A DNA stretch of 64,000 bases from Epiperipatus broadwayi (GCA_028023455.1 JAQFVV010000017.1:3205501-3269500), one strand, 5' to 3'. Positions 36,431 through 49,690 are shown, counted from the stretch's first letter. Translations and numbers: made by a program. The notes: generated by a model from the letters alone, not told the origin.

Positions 36431-37949
36431 CACACATATATACTATAAGTGCTCAGATATATATTAAGATAGACAATCTTCATACTTTAATGGATAGGCT
36501 CCAATCTACTACACACTCCAACTCTTCAACCGTCCATCCAATTGAAAATCTGATGGAATGCTCGAAGGCCACCCTGAGGCCGAGTCTTGTCACACCCATG
36601 TTTATAAAAACAACTGATAATTATCTTTAAAAAAAAAACTTCCATAAGCAAGTTAGGTTTATGGGCTAGGAAACCATATTTTCTCAGATATCAAAGTCAA
36701 TATCTAAGGACAGATAATTAATCTTTTATTCAGAGATAGATTCATACTTTTTTCATTGACTTAAAGATAGATTACTATTTTAATTTATGAATGATTCATA
36801 CATTCATCGTTTCTTATTGCTGAAGAATGTACGAAACCCCAAACCTGAATTAAAGAGGAAAAATAGGTCTGACTATAACAAATTACCACAGCCCAGTAAT
36901 AACTACCCTATAAAAAATGTAAATAACTATATACTTTTTAGGTGATTTTATTCTAGCTATAATGGAAAACTTTTCTACAGCTAACTTCTAACAAAATGTG
37001 CTTATTTCAGACAGTAGTGTACAATCAATGTTTTCAAAATATAATTCCTCAACTGTGAAATAATGCCAGACAAATCTCAAAAGTTTGAAGATGAAGTATG
37101 CAAGTTGGTTCCTGATGTTCAAAAGTTACCAGTTTCCTTAAATAAAGCAGTATATAGTATAAAGCAGGGATTTCCTATGCTGAAGTACTTATATTCCCAT
37201 GGAGTATGGGAAGCTTGTACAGGGGGTAAAGTAAATCATGTATATTATACTACTAACATATTCCAAAATTACTCTAAGTTGATACTGCTTGTCAGTTACA
37301 CCAGCAGTATTTCAGGTCTTTTTTTGGAACACACGAAGTTGTATATACAATTTCTTCTTATTGCAGGTTCCGATAACTCAAAATGGTTGATTAACATTCA
37401 AGGTAGCTAGTAAAATTTCCAGATTGGCACTCTATTGGGGTTTGCGTCCACAACATCTGTACCTCCTGTATATGTGTGTAATGTAATACATGGTATACTC
37501 TCAAACTGCTTATTAATTATAATGAATAGGGTGTAAGTGGGTCCAAAATTGTTAGAAACCCTTGGTATAAGCATTCAATAAGCCCAAATTATAAATTAAT
37601 ACCAAGATAACTGATAAAAAAGTGAACAAGTGAGATAAAATTAAGACTACTATGCCAGGCTTGAGGAGAGGGGGTGCAGCCAGTACATTGTTCCAGAGCC
37701 CATGGAGTTCAAAGGGGGTCTATGAAGAGCAAAACTAATTTTTTTACAAAATCAAATTTTTAAAAAGAAAAACAATATTGTATATATACTTCATACTCTA
37801 TACTTTGAGTGCATAGCAAAATCACCTTGCAGCCTTGTTTGACATAACTTTTATTTATCTGAACCCTCAGTAAAGTTATGTTATTGAATTTTAATTTCAT
37901 TTATTTAAGTTTATAAGTTTGTTTTCATTTTGTTTATGAATATATTTTA
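36431..37949. other. No recognised gene
   Basis: The longest frame (115 codons from 37063, plus) starts MPDKSQKFEDEVCKL and shows no domain I know. It lies about 0.5 kb before the hAT relic, and I cannot link the two. A coding exon is not excluded but is unsupported. Confidence 0.4.
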
Positions 37950-39271
37950 TTTCAGTTTATGAACAGTTTCAAAAATCTGGAGCTCAAAAATGCAAAGAAA
38001 AACAGAAACATGATGACATTAATAAAAAGGAGTGACAAATGCTCTTTCAGTTTGGTGTTAAATGCAAAACAAGTGAAACTAACCAAAATGAACTTTAAAT
38101 TCAGAACAATGTGGGATAAGTGCAGAACTGAAACAAAGATCAGAATCTCATGAGGCAAGTTTGGTTTTTCAAGAAACATCGGGTCAAGTAAATTCTCAAT
38201 TTAAAGATTTACCGAAACATTTGAATGTTAGTGATGAGAGTATTTCATTGTCCACAGAATCTGGGCATGGAAGATAGTGAAGAGAAGAGTAGGTCAATTA
38301 CTGGAATTGATATTGGACTTCTTATAACAAAGGTGTCTTCTCGATTGGATATAGAAAACTATGTTATTAAATAACATACTGGCTTTCCTAAAACATTTTC
38401 CAAAGTTAAGCAATATAACATTTTGAAGTTTAAATGGTGAAAAATATGACTGAGATTGGCTTATCTGAAGTTAAATGAGCATTATTTTCATGCTTGCATC
38501 AACAAAAAGATGGTCAGCAACTAAAAAGTGATGAAAATTATGTATTCACAACCTGGCAAAAACTAAAAAGATGCCTGTCATCTGGCAAAGGCATTGAATC
38601 TATTGGAGGCATCAATTGAAACAGAATCTGTCAAGTGGTGCAACATTATGAAACAAATCATTGATATTATACTATTCCATGGTGAATGGTGGCTTGCTTT
38701 GCATGGCAGATTCCAGTGCATTGGCAAAAAAGCCAATGGAAATTTTCTGGGAGTGATACAGTTGTTGTCTCATTGGGATTCAATTCTAAAAAACATCTCA
38801 GTGCAGATTCCCAAAAGGAATTACTTGTTTAATGCCCCTCACTTGTAAGGCAACACATGTTGGAGGACAGGAAAACTACAAAGTACTTTGATGTTATTGT
38901 TAATTTTATGCCAGATTCTTCCCATGTTGAACATTTTTTTTTGTGCTCTGAAATTGTAGATTTTGTTTGTTGACATAAATCATAAAACAGGATATGACAT
39001 AGTGCCGATAGTAGAAACACTGAAAGAAGATGATATATCAGTCAGATTGTCATGCATAGAGCTATGAAGGTACACAAGCAAGAATACTTGAACAATATGA
39101 ACAGCTTTATTTTCACCATGTGAATGCTACACCCTTGATTTGCATGAAAATGTCACAGAATGCATTCCTGACACCATAACATACTTTGGAACTGTATAAA
39201 CTGTTTACTTCTAATCCACAGAGATGGGAAATCTTGCAGAAGTGTATTGGCTGTTCTCTTCATGGCAAGTC

Positions 39272-39456
39272 TAACACATGATGATCAGACCATGTTGAAA
39301 GTATAAAGCCCTTTGTATCCCACCTTCCAGGTATCAAACTAGCATTACAAAACCTCTTGGAGTTCCAACACATGATGAGACCATGTTGAAAGTATAAAAC
39401 CCTTTGTAGCCCACCTGCCAGGCATCAAATTAGCATTACAAAACCTCTTGGAGTTG
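39272..39456 (+). repeat. Tandem duplication of about 92 bp inside the hAT relic
   Basis: 39272-39365 and 39366-39456 share AACACATGATGA, GACCATGTTGAAAGTATAAA and GCATTACAAAACCTCTTGGA. They differ at about 6-8 positions, so the duplication postdates inactivation but is not recent. Confidence 0.9.
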
Positions 39457-39829
39457 AACCTAACAGTTAAAACAAGATATTAATGGAACTTTTGTCTTAT
39501 ATCACATCTTTCATTTGTGTGATAGTGTCTGTTGTTTGGTACAAATTATTAAGTTCAGTCGATATCTGTTATACAGTTACTCAGAATTGGAAAGCCGTAT
39601 GTTGAAGTGTTCAACTTAAAAAGCTCGATTTCAGAACTGACAAATCTTTCGAACAGTAGAAAAGCATGAGTGAAGCTAAGCATGTTGTTTCTAATTTGCA
39701 CATAGATGTGAACTCTCTGGGGTGAAGTGAAACTTGAGAAGTTCCATGATGAAAGTGCTACAAAAGAACCAGATTTGTCAAAACAAGATGAAATGGATGA
39801 ATCCCCTGAGGAAGCATATTTTACAAAGT

Positions 39830-39943
39830 CCTTTTTTTTATATGTCAAAGCACCATCCGGGAAGTGAACCTGTGACAACAGTTTGCAAGCAACTGCTTGC
39901 TTGCAAGGTGGCTGTGCTGACCTCTCAGCTACCAACGCTTGAC
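39830..39943 (-). repeat. tRNA-derived SINE, family 1, in the hAT relic
   Basis: Minus-strand element from GTCAAGCGTTGGTAGCTGAG to the A-rich tail next to TATGTCAAAGCACC. The tRNA-like region includes GGTTCACTTCCCGGATG. AAAGTCCTTTTTTTTAT and GAAAGTTCTATTTTATT flank it and may be a diverged target-site duplication. Confidence 0.85.
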
Positions 39944-40730
39944 AGAAAGTTCTATTTTATTATTATTTATTGTTAATTTACAGTTCAAAATTATTTACAA
40001 ATTTCATTCTCCTCCTACTAAGCCCTAGTTATGCTTTTATATAGAAAATTTTTATAAAGTTTTAAATATTTACATGAAATTTTAAACATAATACAAAATA
40101 TGCCAATAATAACAATAAATTATATTTCAATAATATATAATAAAAATATTGATTGTATAACATTAGATATTTTTTTTATATACTACTTTTTTTCCTTTCT
40201 CCCCCTATAATGTTCTTAATAGATAAATAATTTAGGAACACGATTTCTTACTCTAATGTGACTGTATGAATATTTTTGTATGCAATATTGGACGTTATTG
40301 GTGGTCTGACTGCCATTTCACTTCTGCAGTGAGCATTTCTGAGTTCAGCTTTCTTTGGAAGTACCTATCAATTAATTCCTCAAGATGAACTGAAAGAAAA
40401 ATCAAAATTACTGGCAGATAAATATCCCACTCATATCAGGAAAGATTTTGTAATGGAGGTAAGTCATTTACCATCTCTTCATCAAGTAAATTTTGGAGGG
40501 GCATCAGAGTCCATTGGAGCTAATGAATTGCTTGAAAAGATACAAGCTGGAAAAACTCTTTTCAAATATGCCTGCCTCCATGTTCTGTTAACAATTCCTC
40601 CCACTGTCACCTCTGCAGAGCACTCATCCAGCAAACTAAAGCTGCCAGGAAAAAGGCTAGGAAAGCTTTGTTTAGCAGAATACAAATGTCATTACATTTC
40701 AACTATAACTGTTATGAGCTTGTAATCAGT

Positions 40731-41799
40731 CTTGTATTAAATTCATTGCTAATGTATATTGTTTTTATTATCTTACAGAAGTACCTGTCCTCTTTTAATA
40801 TATTTTGCAAGTATGTTTGAATATAACTAATAAATTAATTACATTATTGATTTGTGTCTATGTGTAGGGGAAAGTGCCCATATTAGTCTTGTTCCAACAT
40901 TTAATAATCCTCTCAGCAACCCAGACTATTCCCAAAATGTTTGTATTATTAGGAGACTAGACTGCAAGTTTAAAATTATTAAACTGCAGTGGAATGTTGT
41001 TTATACACTTATTATTCATACATTGAGGTATATGACGTTGAACATTTTGAGATTTATATTTCATTGCAATTCAAAAGCTGGAGTTTGAATGCTAAGTTCT
41101 GAAATATGCTGAAATGTATATATTTAATAGATGTTAACTTATTAAAAAATGTGTATCAGCAATATATGGCAGATTAAGACATTTGCAGCCTCTTAAAAAT
41201 TAAGGTTTCCCTTAATTTTTAAGTTGAAGAATGTTTGCAAATGGGTTGGATACATCTCTTCAGTTATAATTTTATTATAGTTTATAGTGTGTGCATAAAT
41301 CAAATTTTAATAAAACAGTTCAGCAACCATTCCATTTAACTTTTGTTCCATTTTTCTTACTGCATAAGTAGTTAGACTTTGGATTTGCTCTAACCTGGGG
41401 AATCTATTGTCTATATCCAAGATGTTACTTGATGAATCATCACAATAGTTTGTAAATTAAAAATCAGGAAATAGAATTTATTTCTTTTGAAGTTTTTCCA
41501 TATGATCTTACAAACTGGTCATGCATCATTTAAATCATTCTAATCACTGAAACCAACTTCACAATTTTTCTGCTTAACAATATAATTACTACCTTATTCT
41601 GCCAATACAGAAGTGATAAATAACAGACTTCCTTCATACCTTATTTCATTATGTAAAATATCAACAAGGATATAGCAATAGTAATAAAAACCTGCTTCCA
41701 CAGATGCTCAATCTATCTATTTCTCTATTATATATAGTGGTCAGCCAAGTTAATTCCTGCAATGTCCATGTGGTGTCTGGCACTCTTGATTTAACTGTA
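40731..41799. other. No recognised gene
   Basis: AT-rich interval between the hAT and mariner relics. One small hairpin at about 41185-41225 (CTTAAAAATTAAGG / CCTTAATTTTTAAG). Confidence 0.5.
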
Positions 41800-42460
41800 T
41801 CAAAATCACACAAGTATTAGAGTTTGAAGATGTTTAAGCTAATAGAGCTAGTTCTTCCTATTGAGAAGATAAATATCTGTGCACATGCTTTGGTGCAAAA
41901 ATGGAAACGTTATAACTGTTGCAAGTGGCATATGGTAAAGATGCTATTAAGAAATCTAGTGTATGGCATAAGAGGCACAAAGTTCATGATGGATTATCCC
42001 AGAAGTAGATAGCCAAAAACAATGACTGATGTTAATATTAACCATGTGCTACATGCATTATTGATAGTCTAACAAATGAAGATTAATAGAGAAACAGTTA
42101 GGCTACTTTTAAATAAAAAATTGGGCATGGAGAAAGATTTTTGCAAAGTTTGTAACAATGTGACAAGTTATAGTGTACTCATTTGTGAGACTTTTTGGCC
42201 AAAAAATTGATTACACAACTAAACTATCCTTCCTATTCACCTGAGTTAGCTCCCTGTTATTTTTGTTATTTCCAAAATTAAAAACTGTGCTGAAACGAGG
42301 TTTTCTATTGCAACTGATATCCAAAAGAGAGCTGTTCAACAATATTCCTGAAAACGAATTTCAAGTGAGCTTCCAGAAATGGGAACATCATTTCAATCAG
42401 TATATATATACTCAAGAAGACTATTTCAAAGGTGATAGTAGCCGCTAGTGTATATATTTT
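41800..42460 (+). pseudogene. mariner (SETMAR-like) transposase relic
   Basis: The C-terminal part is open at 42263-42448. It reads FPKLKTVLKRGFL, then NNIPENEFQVSFQKWEHHFN and EDYFKGD, which matches the end of mariner transposases. Just before it (about 42225-42262) is YSPELAPC, the conserved block before the third catalytic residue. Upstream, AYGKDAIKKSSVWHKRHK (about 41925-41980) and INRETVRLLLNKKLGMEK (about 42075-42135) are the two helix-turn-helix regions. Stops and frame changes separate the pieces, and the central catalytic region is eroded. Terminal inverted repeats were not identified. Confidence 0.85.
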
Positions 42461-43029
42461 GTAAAGGTATATTTCGGGAATTAAATCCCACACCTACTAT
42501 TTGTCATTTAGACAACTATTTTTAACTCGGAACGGAGTAATGGTCAAAACAGAGTCACCAAAAGTTTCATTCAATTAGGTCTTTCAGCGTTTTCACTCAA
42601 CTTAATGAAACATTTTAACGCCTTATAATGATTTATAAAAATGTGTTAAGTTTTGTTTGAGATTAAATAAGACACCATTCCATTTTTATTAATAAGATAA
42701 TCTTTATTAGGAAGATGCATTTTTCACAGGTTCTTAAGGGGTCTTCTTTTTTTATAATCTTACATAAATTTATCACAAAACTATATTATTTGTAATAAGT
42801 TTATTGAAAGTTTACATAATATAAATCCAAACGAACTTTTTATAATGTTTTGCAAATAAAATAAAATATTTACATTGATGTTTTCTACTAAACCATCCTT
42901 AAACTTAAATACAAAAAAAAAATCTTGAATAGGATTTCATTGCAATATGATAATGGATAATTCAAAGTCACTGGTAAATTTGTACAGCTGAACATATACA
43001 AGAAAAAATATATATATATAATTTGTTTA
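42461..43029. other. Intergenic AT-rich sequence
   Basis: No coding or repeat signal recognised. Confidence 0.45.
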
Positions 43030-44326
43030 TTTTTTTTTTCCAAAAAAGGCTTTATTTAATTTATTACCTGATATCACATATATCCGTATTACTTTTATAT
43101 ATCCTTACATTTTCTTAATTAAAAAAAAAAAAAAATACAAAAACCAAAATCTAAACTTATACATAAAATAAAAAGCATAATACAAGCATATAATTTATCA
43201 ATTGTATGGAATGTAAAAGGGTATCTGCTTCCAAAAAAATGGCATTAATTAAGTACATTATAAACCAATAAACAGGACAGGAGCAATTCAAAGTGAAGAT
43301 GTCTTACGGCTGAATAAGCCCTATTAAAATATTCCACCAACCTATTTGAATTTCTACGGTTTGACGCGCTTTCTATTAATGAAAAACCCCTATGAGTTGT
43401 TTTATTTATATATATATAATTCTGTATATATATGTACTTATAGGTAAATATGTGGATGTACCTATAAATTATAAATATGCCGACATAAATATTAATAACG
43501 CAATAGACAAAAATATGTTGTTTTTTGACAACAAATATTTACGAATAGTTTTTTTTACAAAAATCTCTTAATATATGATTTGACAAAAAAAAAAAATAGT
43601 CGTTTCCCTGTAGTTAATTTATATCAAAATTACCCTTTACAATCGCATTGGCAGCCATTTTTAAAATGTGCATGTGTAACGTAAGAAATTTCAGGAGTAG
43701 CTTTTTTTATTATTAAATACTGCTCAAAATTAAGGGGGGGGGGGACTTTCAAATTAGCCATGCATGCAAAATAATAATAACGAATTTGTATAGGAAAAAA
43801 ATTTTTTAGCACCAAATAGTTGACATATTATATACAAGTATATATATACACACACACCTGCATATAAGATTATATGTATAAATATTTATAATTAAAATAT
43901 TTTTAACGCATCACACATACCTTTAACAAAAATGTGAAATAAAATGTTGAGCAATATAATTCTATTTACATTAATAAAATTCCCCACATTACATTATTTT
44001 TTTATATATTTATTTCTCCTACTAACATCTATGCACTGCTGCGATCGGTCCTTTATTTATCACGTGATATATTTTCTGTTTGTAAGAATCCTGGAAATAT
44101 TGAAGTCTACAGAGTGTTCCATCGGTACTGCTCTATATCCTCACGTAGTATACACACTGTCCCATGTTAAAATCACATGATTCCATCGCTGATAGTGAGG
44201 CTTATAGATGTACATGCACAACTTTGGCTTATAGGTCACACTACATCCACAAGTGGAGATTGTCCATAGCTAGGACCAGAATATATTTATCTAGTGATAC
44301 CAGTCTTAAGAATGACACCATGTTAC
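43030..44326 (-). other. Probable 3' UTR of the GATA gene (extent uncertain)
   Basis: Follows the GATA stop codon on the minus strand and is AT-rich with no repeat family visible. Candidate poly(A) signals (AATAAA on the minus strand) lie at about 44052-44057, 44007-44012 and 43051-43066, the last a pair in AATAAATTAAATAAAG. The lower limit was set by that last pair and is a guess. A run of 11 G lies at 43734-43744 on the plus strand. Confidence 0.4.
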
Positions 44327-44659
44327 TCATACCAATGCTCCAACCATATTATTACTTGTAGCCAAGTTTAAACCACTAGCTGATAGTGATAAGGATGTAG
44401 GAGGACCAAGAGATAATCCAGTCCCAGACATGTGGTGAACTCCTGTTCCACCTACATATGAACTAGACATACTACAAGGGGGTATATAATGGTTCATGTG
44501 TGTTGGCATAGTAGGTGCAAAACTAGAAAATGGTTTCTCCAGAGACTTCATAACTTCTGGGACGATGGCAAGGCAACCCTTTTTCTTTTTACTTTTGGAA
44601 GATAATTTTCGATTTCGTGTTTGAATACCTTCTTTTTTCATGGTTAGAGGACGATTTAT
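44327..44659 (-). CDS. GATA1/2/3-class transcription factor, terminal coding exon
   Basis: The exon opens after a strong acceptor (pyrimidine-rich TCTTTTTTCAG, minus strand) with a whole codon. It encodes [18 protein letters not shown], the basic tail directly following the C-terminal GATA zinc finger, then [10 protein letters not shown]. The 110 residues end at NNMVGALV and a TGA at 44327-44329. After the basic tail come a short [11 protein letters not shown] block, a Met/His/Ser/Gly-rich region and a Ser/Leu-rich end, as in GATA1/2/3 proteins, which often finish MVxAM. The family binds WGATAR sites in the nucleus through the finger plus this tail. Vertebrate GATA2/3 genes have an intron at the same position. 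The zinc fingers themselves are upstream, outside the window. Confidence 0.93.
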   Translation of the reverse strand: MNRPLTMKKEGIQTRNRKLSSKSKKKKGCLAIVPEVMKSLEKPFSSFAPTMPTHMNHYIPPCSMSSSYVGGTGVHHMSGTGLSLGPPTSLSLSASGLNLATSNNMVGALV

Positions 44660-45497
44660 CTGAAAAAAGATTTTAAACGATTTAAGAATAACAACAACAA
44701 AAAAAAAATATTAAAAAGTAAATGTCGTGTTTGCATGTGTGTGTGTGTGTATATATATACACCTTATATACAATTTACATCATTGCAACCAATGTTTAAA
44801 TAAACCAATAGAATACCAATAACTTGTGATATGATTTATATATGATAACCAGTTATTAGCACCTACGTTTTAATATATATATAGTAATAGCAAATATTCT
44901 TTTCATCAATCTATAAGATGATTTTTACCTGCAGTTTCATTTATGTAAACAATATGGTAATAATAAGAGCTTAAAATGTGGATTTAACTATCCAAAATTC
45001 AAATTTAACTCTTACTAAGGGTATTAATCAAAATATTTTATTTTTAACTATATTTTTTGAATATAGAAATATCAAACAAATACATGTCTAGGACAATGTT
45101 TAAAAATGAAATTGTAAAAAATAATAATTCAATTCATTCATAAACAGTTCAAAAGAGGCCACAAACATTTACAAAGTAGTACATGTATGTATTATAAAAT
45201 TCATAATATGTTTAAAATTACTATTTACATTAATATCATCAATCTAAGTTTGATTTTTACTATATTTTGTTTTTGAATTGTGTATAGTTTAAAGATAAAA
45301 AATCAATAACTGAAAACTTTTTATTACACTCCAGTTGAAATCTATATAATGGTAAATTAACGGAATGTCTCAACCTAAATGAATTAAACAATTCATGACA
45401 TCTAGAATTCTAAGTTGGAATTCTTGTAATTGCATATTCTAAAAATAGTTTTCAAGCACCACACTAACTTAATTAACAGGCACGCAACAAAGTTAAG

Positions 45498-45615
45498 ATC
45501 ACGGAATTGTGGGAAGGTTAGCTTTTCAAAGCGTTAGTTGTCATAGACTAAGAGGACGCTCCTAATTGGATAAAAATTTTAAAATATATCTGATTACTGT
45601 ATTTATAAATATTCA
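45498..45615. repeat. Half copy of the foldback element seen at 1104
   Basis: The words AGATCACGGAATTGTGGGA, GTTAGTTGTCAT, GACGCTCCTAAT and TGATTACTGTATTTATAAAT match the right half of 1104-1402, with the loop segment on its left. The other arm is missing. Confidence 0.75.
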
Positions 45616-45689
45616 ATTACATAATTACGTATGTTTATCTTTTTAATATACGTTTTATTTTTATATATTTAAAATATGTCTTGTATTTT

Positions 45690-45790
45690 TTATAATTTAC
45701 TTATATTTGATTGATTGTATGGATTCCAAACAATAGAACCATAATGTAGAACAGGTACAATTAATGTATCAAATGTGTGCCAGCAGTATG
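45690..45790 (-). mobile_element. Non-LTR reverse transcriptase fragment
   Basis: The minus strand reads FDTLIVPVLHYGSIVWNPYN, which matches the YGSxxWNP block near the C-terminus of CR1/Jockey-type reverse transcriptases, as also seen at 15418-16172. Only about 25 codons. Confidence 0.65.
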
Positions 45791-45936
45791 AGATAGCATG
45801 GTTGAGGGGAAGTCTGAGTTCAACCCCCCTATATATTACATACTGGAGTGCATGTATGAAAAAGCTTGTACTGTAGAAAAAATTCATATATTAAAATAAT
45901 AATGATGTTATAACTAAACAAAATGTTCACTTTTCC

Positions 45937-46037
45937 CATATGTCATAGCATCGGTCAGGAGGCGAACCCGCAACAACCGTCTGCAACCAACTGCTTGCAA
46001 GGCGGCTAAACTGACCTCTTGGCTAACAACGCTTGAC
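45937..46037 (-). repeat. tRNA-derived SINE, family 1, with target-site duplication
   Basis: Minus strand from GTCAAGCGTTGTTAGCCAAG to CATATGGG, with B box GGGTTCGCCTCCTGACC. GTTCACTTTT flanks both sides (about 45925-45934 and 46046-46055). Confidence 0.9.
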
Positions 46038-48699
46038 TTAATATAGTTCACTTTTTATAATTTGCAGTCATTTTATTCCTTTACAAAGGCCTGACAAAAA
46101 TAGAAAGAAGCATATATCTATGAGATGGCACCCAAAGTTTTTGATGAGAATAATATAAGATAAACTGAATTACAATTTCTTACAAATATTTTGTTTCCAA
46201 AAACTTTATATTTATCAGTGAGTCTCAGGCTTTTTCAGCAGGGCCCATTCATTGTCATTTCTTGATATAATCAACATTATATATACACCATCATCTTCAA
46301 CAAGCTGATCAATTATTCTTGAAGTGATCTGTTCATCTATACTGATTTTTTATACTGCTAAAACATTAAGCTCTCCAAACTCGTACTAGTAAAGCTTACA
46401 TTTTATGCTCAGCTAGTCTTCTGGTAATTGGCTAGTATAAGGGTTGGCCAGCCTATTGTGAATGTGATTCTCATATTAAAAATAGAAATGACTGCAATCT
46501 TAATCACTAGTGAAGGGTTATATATTTCTATGAGAATTAAACCCATGATCTATCTTTATTTAAAACTACTATGTTATATAAGTCGTAATTCTATGTATAT
46601 TTTCATTTTAAAGCATATTTACTAAAACAAAAAAATGAATATTTAGACAATGTTTTGCACTTTTTATCAGTTAAGAATGAAAATAGTAACCAGCTATCAT
46701 TACAAACAATTAAAATTTAATTTTATCATAAAACTACAGCATTGCATATCTAAAGAACATAATTTTTAATATCAAACTGACTGCTAAGTCTTAGTCACCA
46801 GAAGGTGTTTTAGATGTCAAACAATGAGTTTTCTATTTTGTTTTATCTTCACATCTAAAAGTAATTCGATACGGACATTTTCCAAATCAATAATGAACGG
46901 TTGGATTACTTAAAAGAAAAATCTCCTGAGGTTTATTTGAACATAAAAATTTTTTGGAACTTCTGCCAGCCAGAATTGAACCTAGTTCGTGAGGTATAGC
47001 AGATGAGGACAATTTGTTGCCCAGGTACAAAAATAATTTGCAATCTTTAGATACTTTATATCAACTGTTTTCAAGTCATTTACTGAAAAATTAATAAAGC
47101 CAGTTTGCTTCTTATGCGCACGTCTCTTGGGTACTATCTTTACATTGGTTTACAAGAATCCTAAAAGTGGCATTTCCAAGAATCTGCCTTAATTATTATA
47201 TAGATGACTGGCAAAAAATGTCCAACATTTTTTTAGCTACCCAAGTCATTGCCCTACATATATAGTTTTTTTTTTAAAAATAAAAAATATAAATGCAACT
47301 CATATTCTTCATCAGTTGATAACTGATAATCTGCTATGCAGATAGCAACATAAAGAATAGCAATTCATTAATAAATTTTTCAAGGGAGACATGCCAATGC
47401 ATGAGGAAAAGAAATATGCACATATTTAAGAATGATCCTTTTACAAAAATGGTATATATCTAAATTTCTAGTTATTCCAAAAATAATCCGGCTCCAATAC
47501 TCAGATTATTGCTCGAATTCTTAGCTGATAATAATATCTCAAGTCTGATCTCTGTTTATTAAGACTTCAATGAAATATGGTTTGATCCTGATAAGACAAA
47601 GAATTTTGGAATATTGAGCCTTGAGAAGAATGGTGGAATAAACTTTCATTCAATAAGGTCGGGAGGTGTTCAATGAAGTAGTATGGACCAAATGGATCCC
47701 AATCTTCTATGTTTGACACAGAGACTTCCTCTTCCCCAAAACAATCACTTTTTCAGAATTATATATGGAACACTTTGCAATTGAATTTGTATAATCTCAG
47801 CAAGACTAATATTATTTCATTATAAAAGGTTATATGCAATAACATTTTATCCAGATCTTTATCAAATTTCACTTCAAGGAGGTATTAGCAGTAGCATTAA
47901 CAACATTCAATATTAATTTTTAACATTTATTTTGAGATTTCTACCCGTTTGATCTGCAGTTTTACTATGTTACCCCCCCCCCAGGAAAGAAAACAGAAGA
48001 AAATAAGTGCCAAATAGAGTTGGCCACCCAGAAATCCACCATATTTTTTTCTATTTTTTAAAAAATTGGGCCTACAATGACTTTTTTTTTTCAGGATCAA
48101 AAATGTCGATCTAAAAAGACTATCATCAACTCCATTATAGTTTTCATTTAAATGAGAATACATAAAACCAACAGAATTCGGTAAAATGGTATCAAAAAGA
48201 TAAAGAAATATAATTGCGAATTGTCAAGGAAAGCTATAGAAGAAAACAGAAATTCTCAAATATAACACAATATGCTAGTATTTAGATAAAACAATTGTGT
48301 AAGCCAGCTACAAGAAAAAATTTGGACAATTATTATAATATGTAATAGATTACTGCAAAAACTATATAGCAATAAAGAAGATATATATATAGGACTTAGA
48401 ATTTAACTTAAAATTCCGAAGTATTTTTTTTTTAAAAAAAGAAAGCATACAATTATCTCAATGAAAAATGGGGTATGGATCTTGGAATATAATGCAAATA
48501 TTATCTGGATTTTCTTTATCTTAAAAGTAATAAGAAGTTGTTTTCAAAACTATATATATATATAAAATGAGAAAAAAAATTTGATACTTCAGAAATTAAG
48601 ACAGTTCTGTTATATATAAAAGGGGTGGATGATAAAATTTGTAGTATTTTAAACTTCTCAACCAACATAATTTGAGTATGAGGAGAAAATAATCAATCA

Positions 48700-49010
48700 A
48701 TAATACTTTGTCCAATGTACAGGTCCTTAGAACAGTCACATTACCAATTCATTCATTTTGCCATCCCATTTTCATTACCCACCACTTCAATTCCGTGTAA
48801 TTCTTCCCATCTCATATCATCCAGCAATGCCAATCTTTTCTATCCTTTTTTCTTGCTTCTACTCATTATTCCCTTCAAAATATCTTCCATCAAACTATAC
48901 CCTTTTTTCAATATATGCCCAATCCAGTTTCTCTTTCTAGTTCTAATTCCTTCCATCAAACTTTTTTCATTTATTTTTTTCAAATATCTCCCACACAATA
49001 TTATGATTTG
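48700..49010 (-). mobile_element. Non-LTR element, reverse transcriptase C-terminal fragment
   Basis: The minus strand reads MEGIRTRKRNWIGHILKKGY, then MEDILKGIMSRSKKKG, KRLALLDDM and EELHG. The pattern RxWIGHxLR, then (I/L)EG and a basic GR-type stretch, then LDDL is the end of a common non-LTR family distinct from the RTE copies here. One internal stop separates the last two blocks. Confidence 0.75.
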
Positions 49011-49149
49011 AGAAAAATGCTCCTAGGAAAATATTTATTGTAAGAAAAGTAAGCTATTTTATTTTTACTCCAGAAATTTCCCAAAAATAATACTATGAAA
49101 TCCTCATTATCTGCAGAGAATATTAGAATTATACATATATATATAATCA

Positions 49150-49320
49150 TTAAAAAACAGTCAAGCTTAGACAGTCCCAATATCAATTAACAATTTCAAA
49201 CTATTGTCAAGGCAACATATATATATAACCGTTAAAAACAAATCAATACTTAGACAATCCCAATATAGATAACAATAAACAATTTCAAACTGTTGGCATG
49301 GCAACCTCCCTTTAACAATA
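49150..49320 (+). repeat. Two tandem copies of a dispersed repeat
   Basis: The units share ACAGTCCCAATAT/ACAATCCCAATAT, AACAATTTCAAACT and GGCAAC, and are about 75 bp apart. A third copy lies at 56030-56115. Confidence 0.75.
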
Positions 49321-49554
49321 ATATTTATATATGATAAAGATATACCAGATGATCAGAAAAAATGTTTTAGTGAAACTGAATCTTAAGAAAAGTAAAAAAT
49401 ATTAGATTAATTCATGGGTCAGCAAGATCTATATAGATCTGATATGATCTGATATAGATAAGGGATATTATCAAATTCTGAAGGATATTTGAATTTCAAG
49501 TGTAAATGAAATTAATCTTGACATGATTTATATAGATGACAGGATCCCAAAAGC

Positions 49555-49690
49555 CTATATAAGATGCATTGAAATGGATAGACAAGATAATTTTACTGGA
49601 GTAATATGGAAAAGAGGAAGCTAAAGAATGGCGACTAGAGTTTTACACATAGACAGATCTTCATTCTCTGCAATAAACCAGTAAGGCTTG
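49555..49690 (+). mobile_element. Possible LINE 3'-end fragment
   Basis: A GVIWKRGS-like reading is followed by HIDRSSFSAINQ. It resembles the end of an RTE-type open frame, but the match is short. Confidence 0.3.

Larger units (their letters stand above)
37950..40730 (+). pseudogene. hAT / ZMYM1-like transposase relic
   Basis: A scattered but ordered set of matches to hAT-group proteins (TTF zinc finger with hAT dimerisation, ZMYM1-like). A SGAQKCKEKQK block lies at about 37975-38010, and FTTWQKLKR ... at about 38545. LLEASIETES ... IDIILFHGEWWLALHG and GNFLGVIQLLSHWDSIL lie in the frame 38594-38848. RWEILQKCI ... WSDHVESIKPFVSHLPGIK lies at about 39220-39345, and LADKYPTHIRKDFVMEV at about 40410-40460. 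The last piece is CLHVLLTIPPTVTSAEHSSS KLKLPGKR at about 40575-40650, the hAT C-terminal dimerisation region. Stops and frameshifts are frequent. A family-1 SINE (39830-39943) and a local duplication (39272-39456) interrupt it. Confidence 0.85.

Noticed and set aside
37063-37410. A host exon of 115 codons
   Set aside because: It has no recognised domain, no clear splice sites and no conservation evidence available. It is recorded only as an unsupported frame.
43944-44180. Plus-strand open frames overlapping the GATA 3' UTR and exon
   Set aside because: They are antisense to the GATA exon or its UTR and are hydrophobic low-complexity translations of AT-rich DNA.
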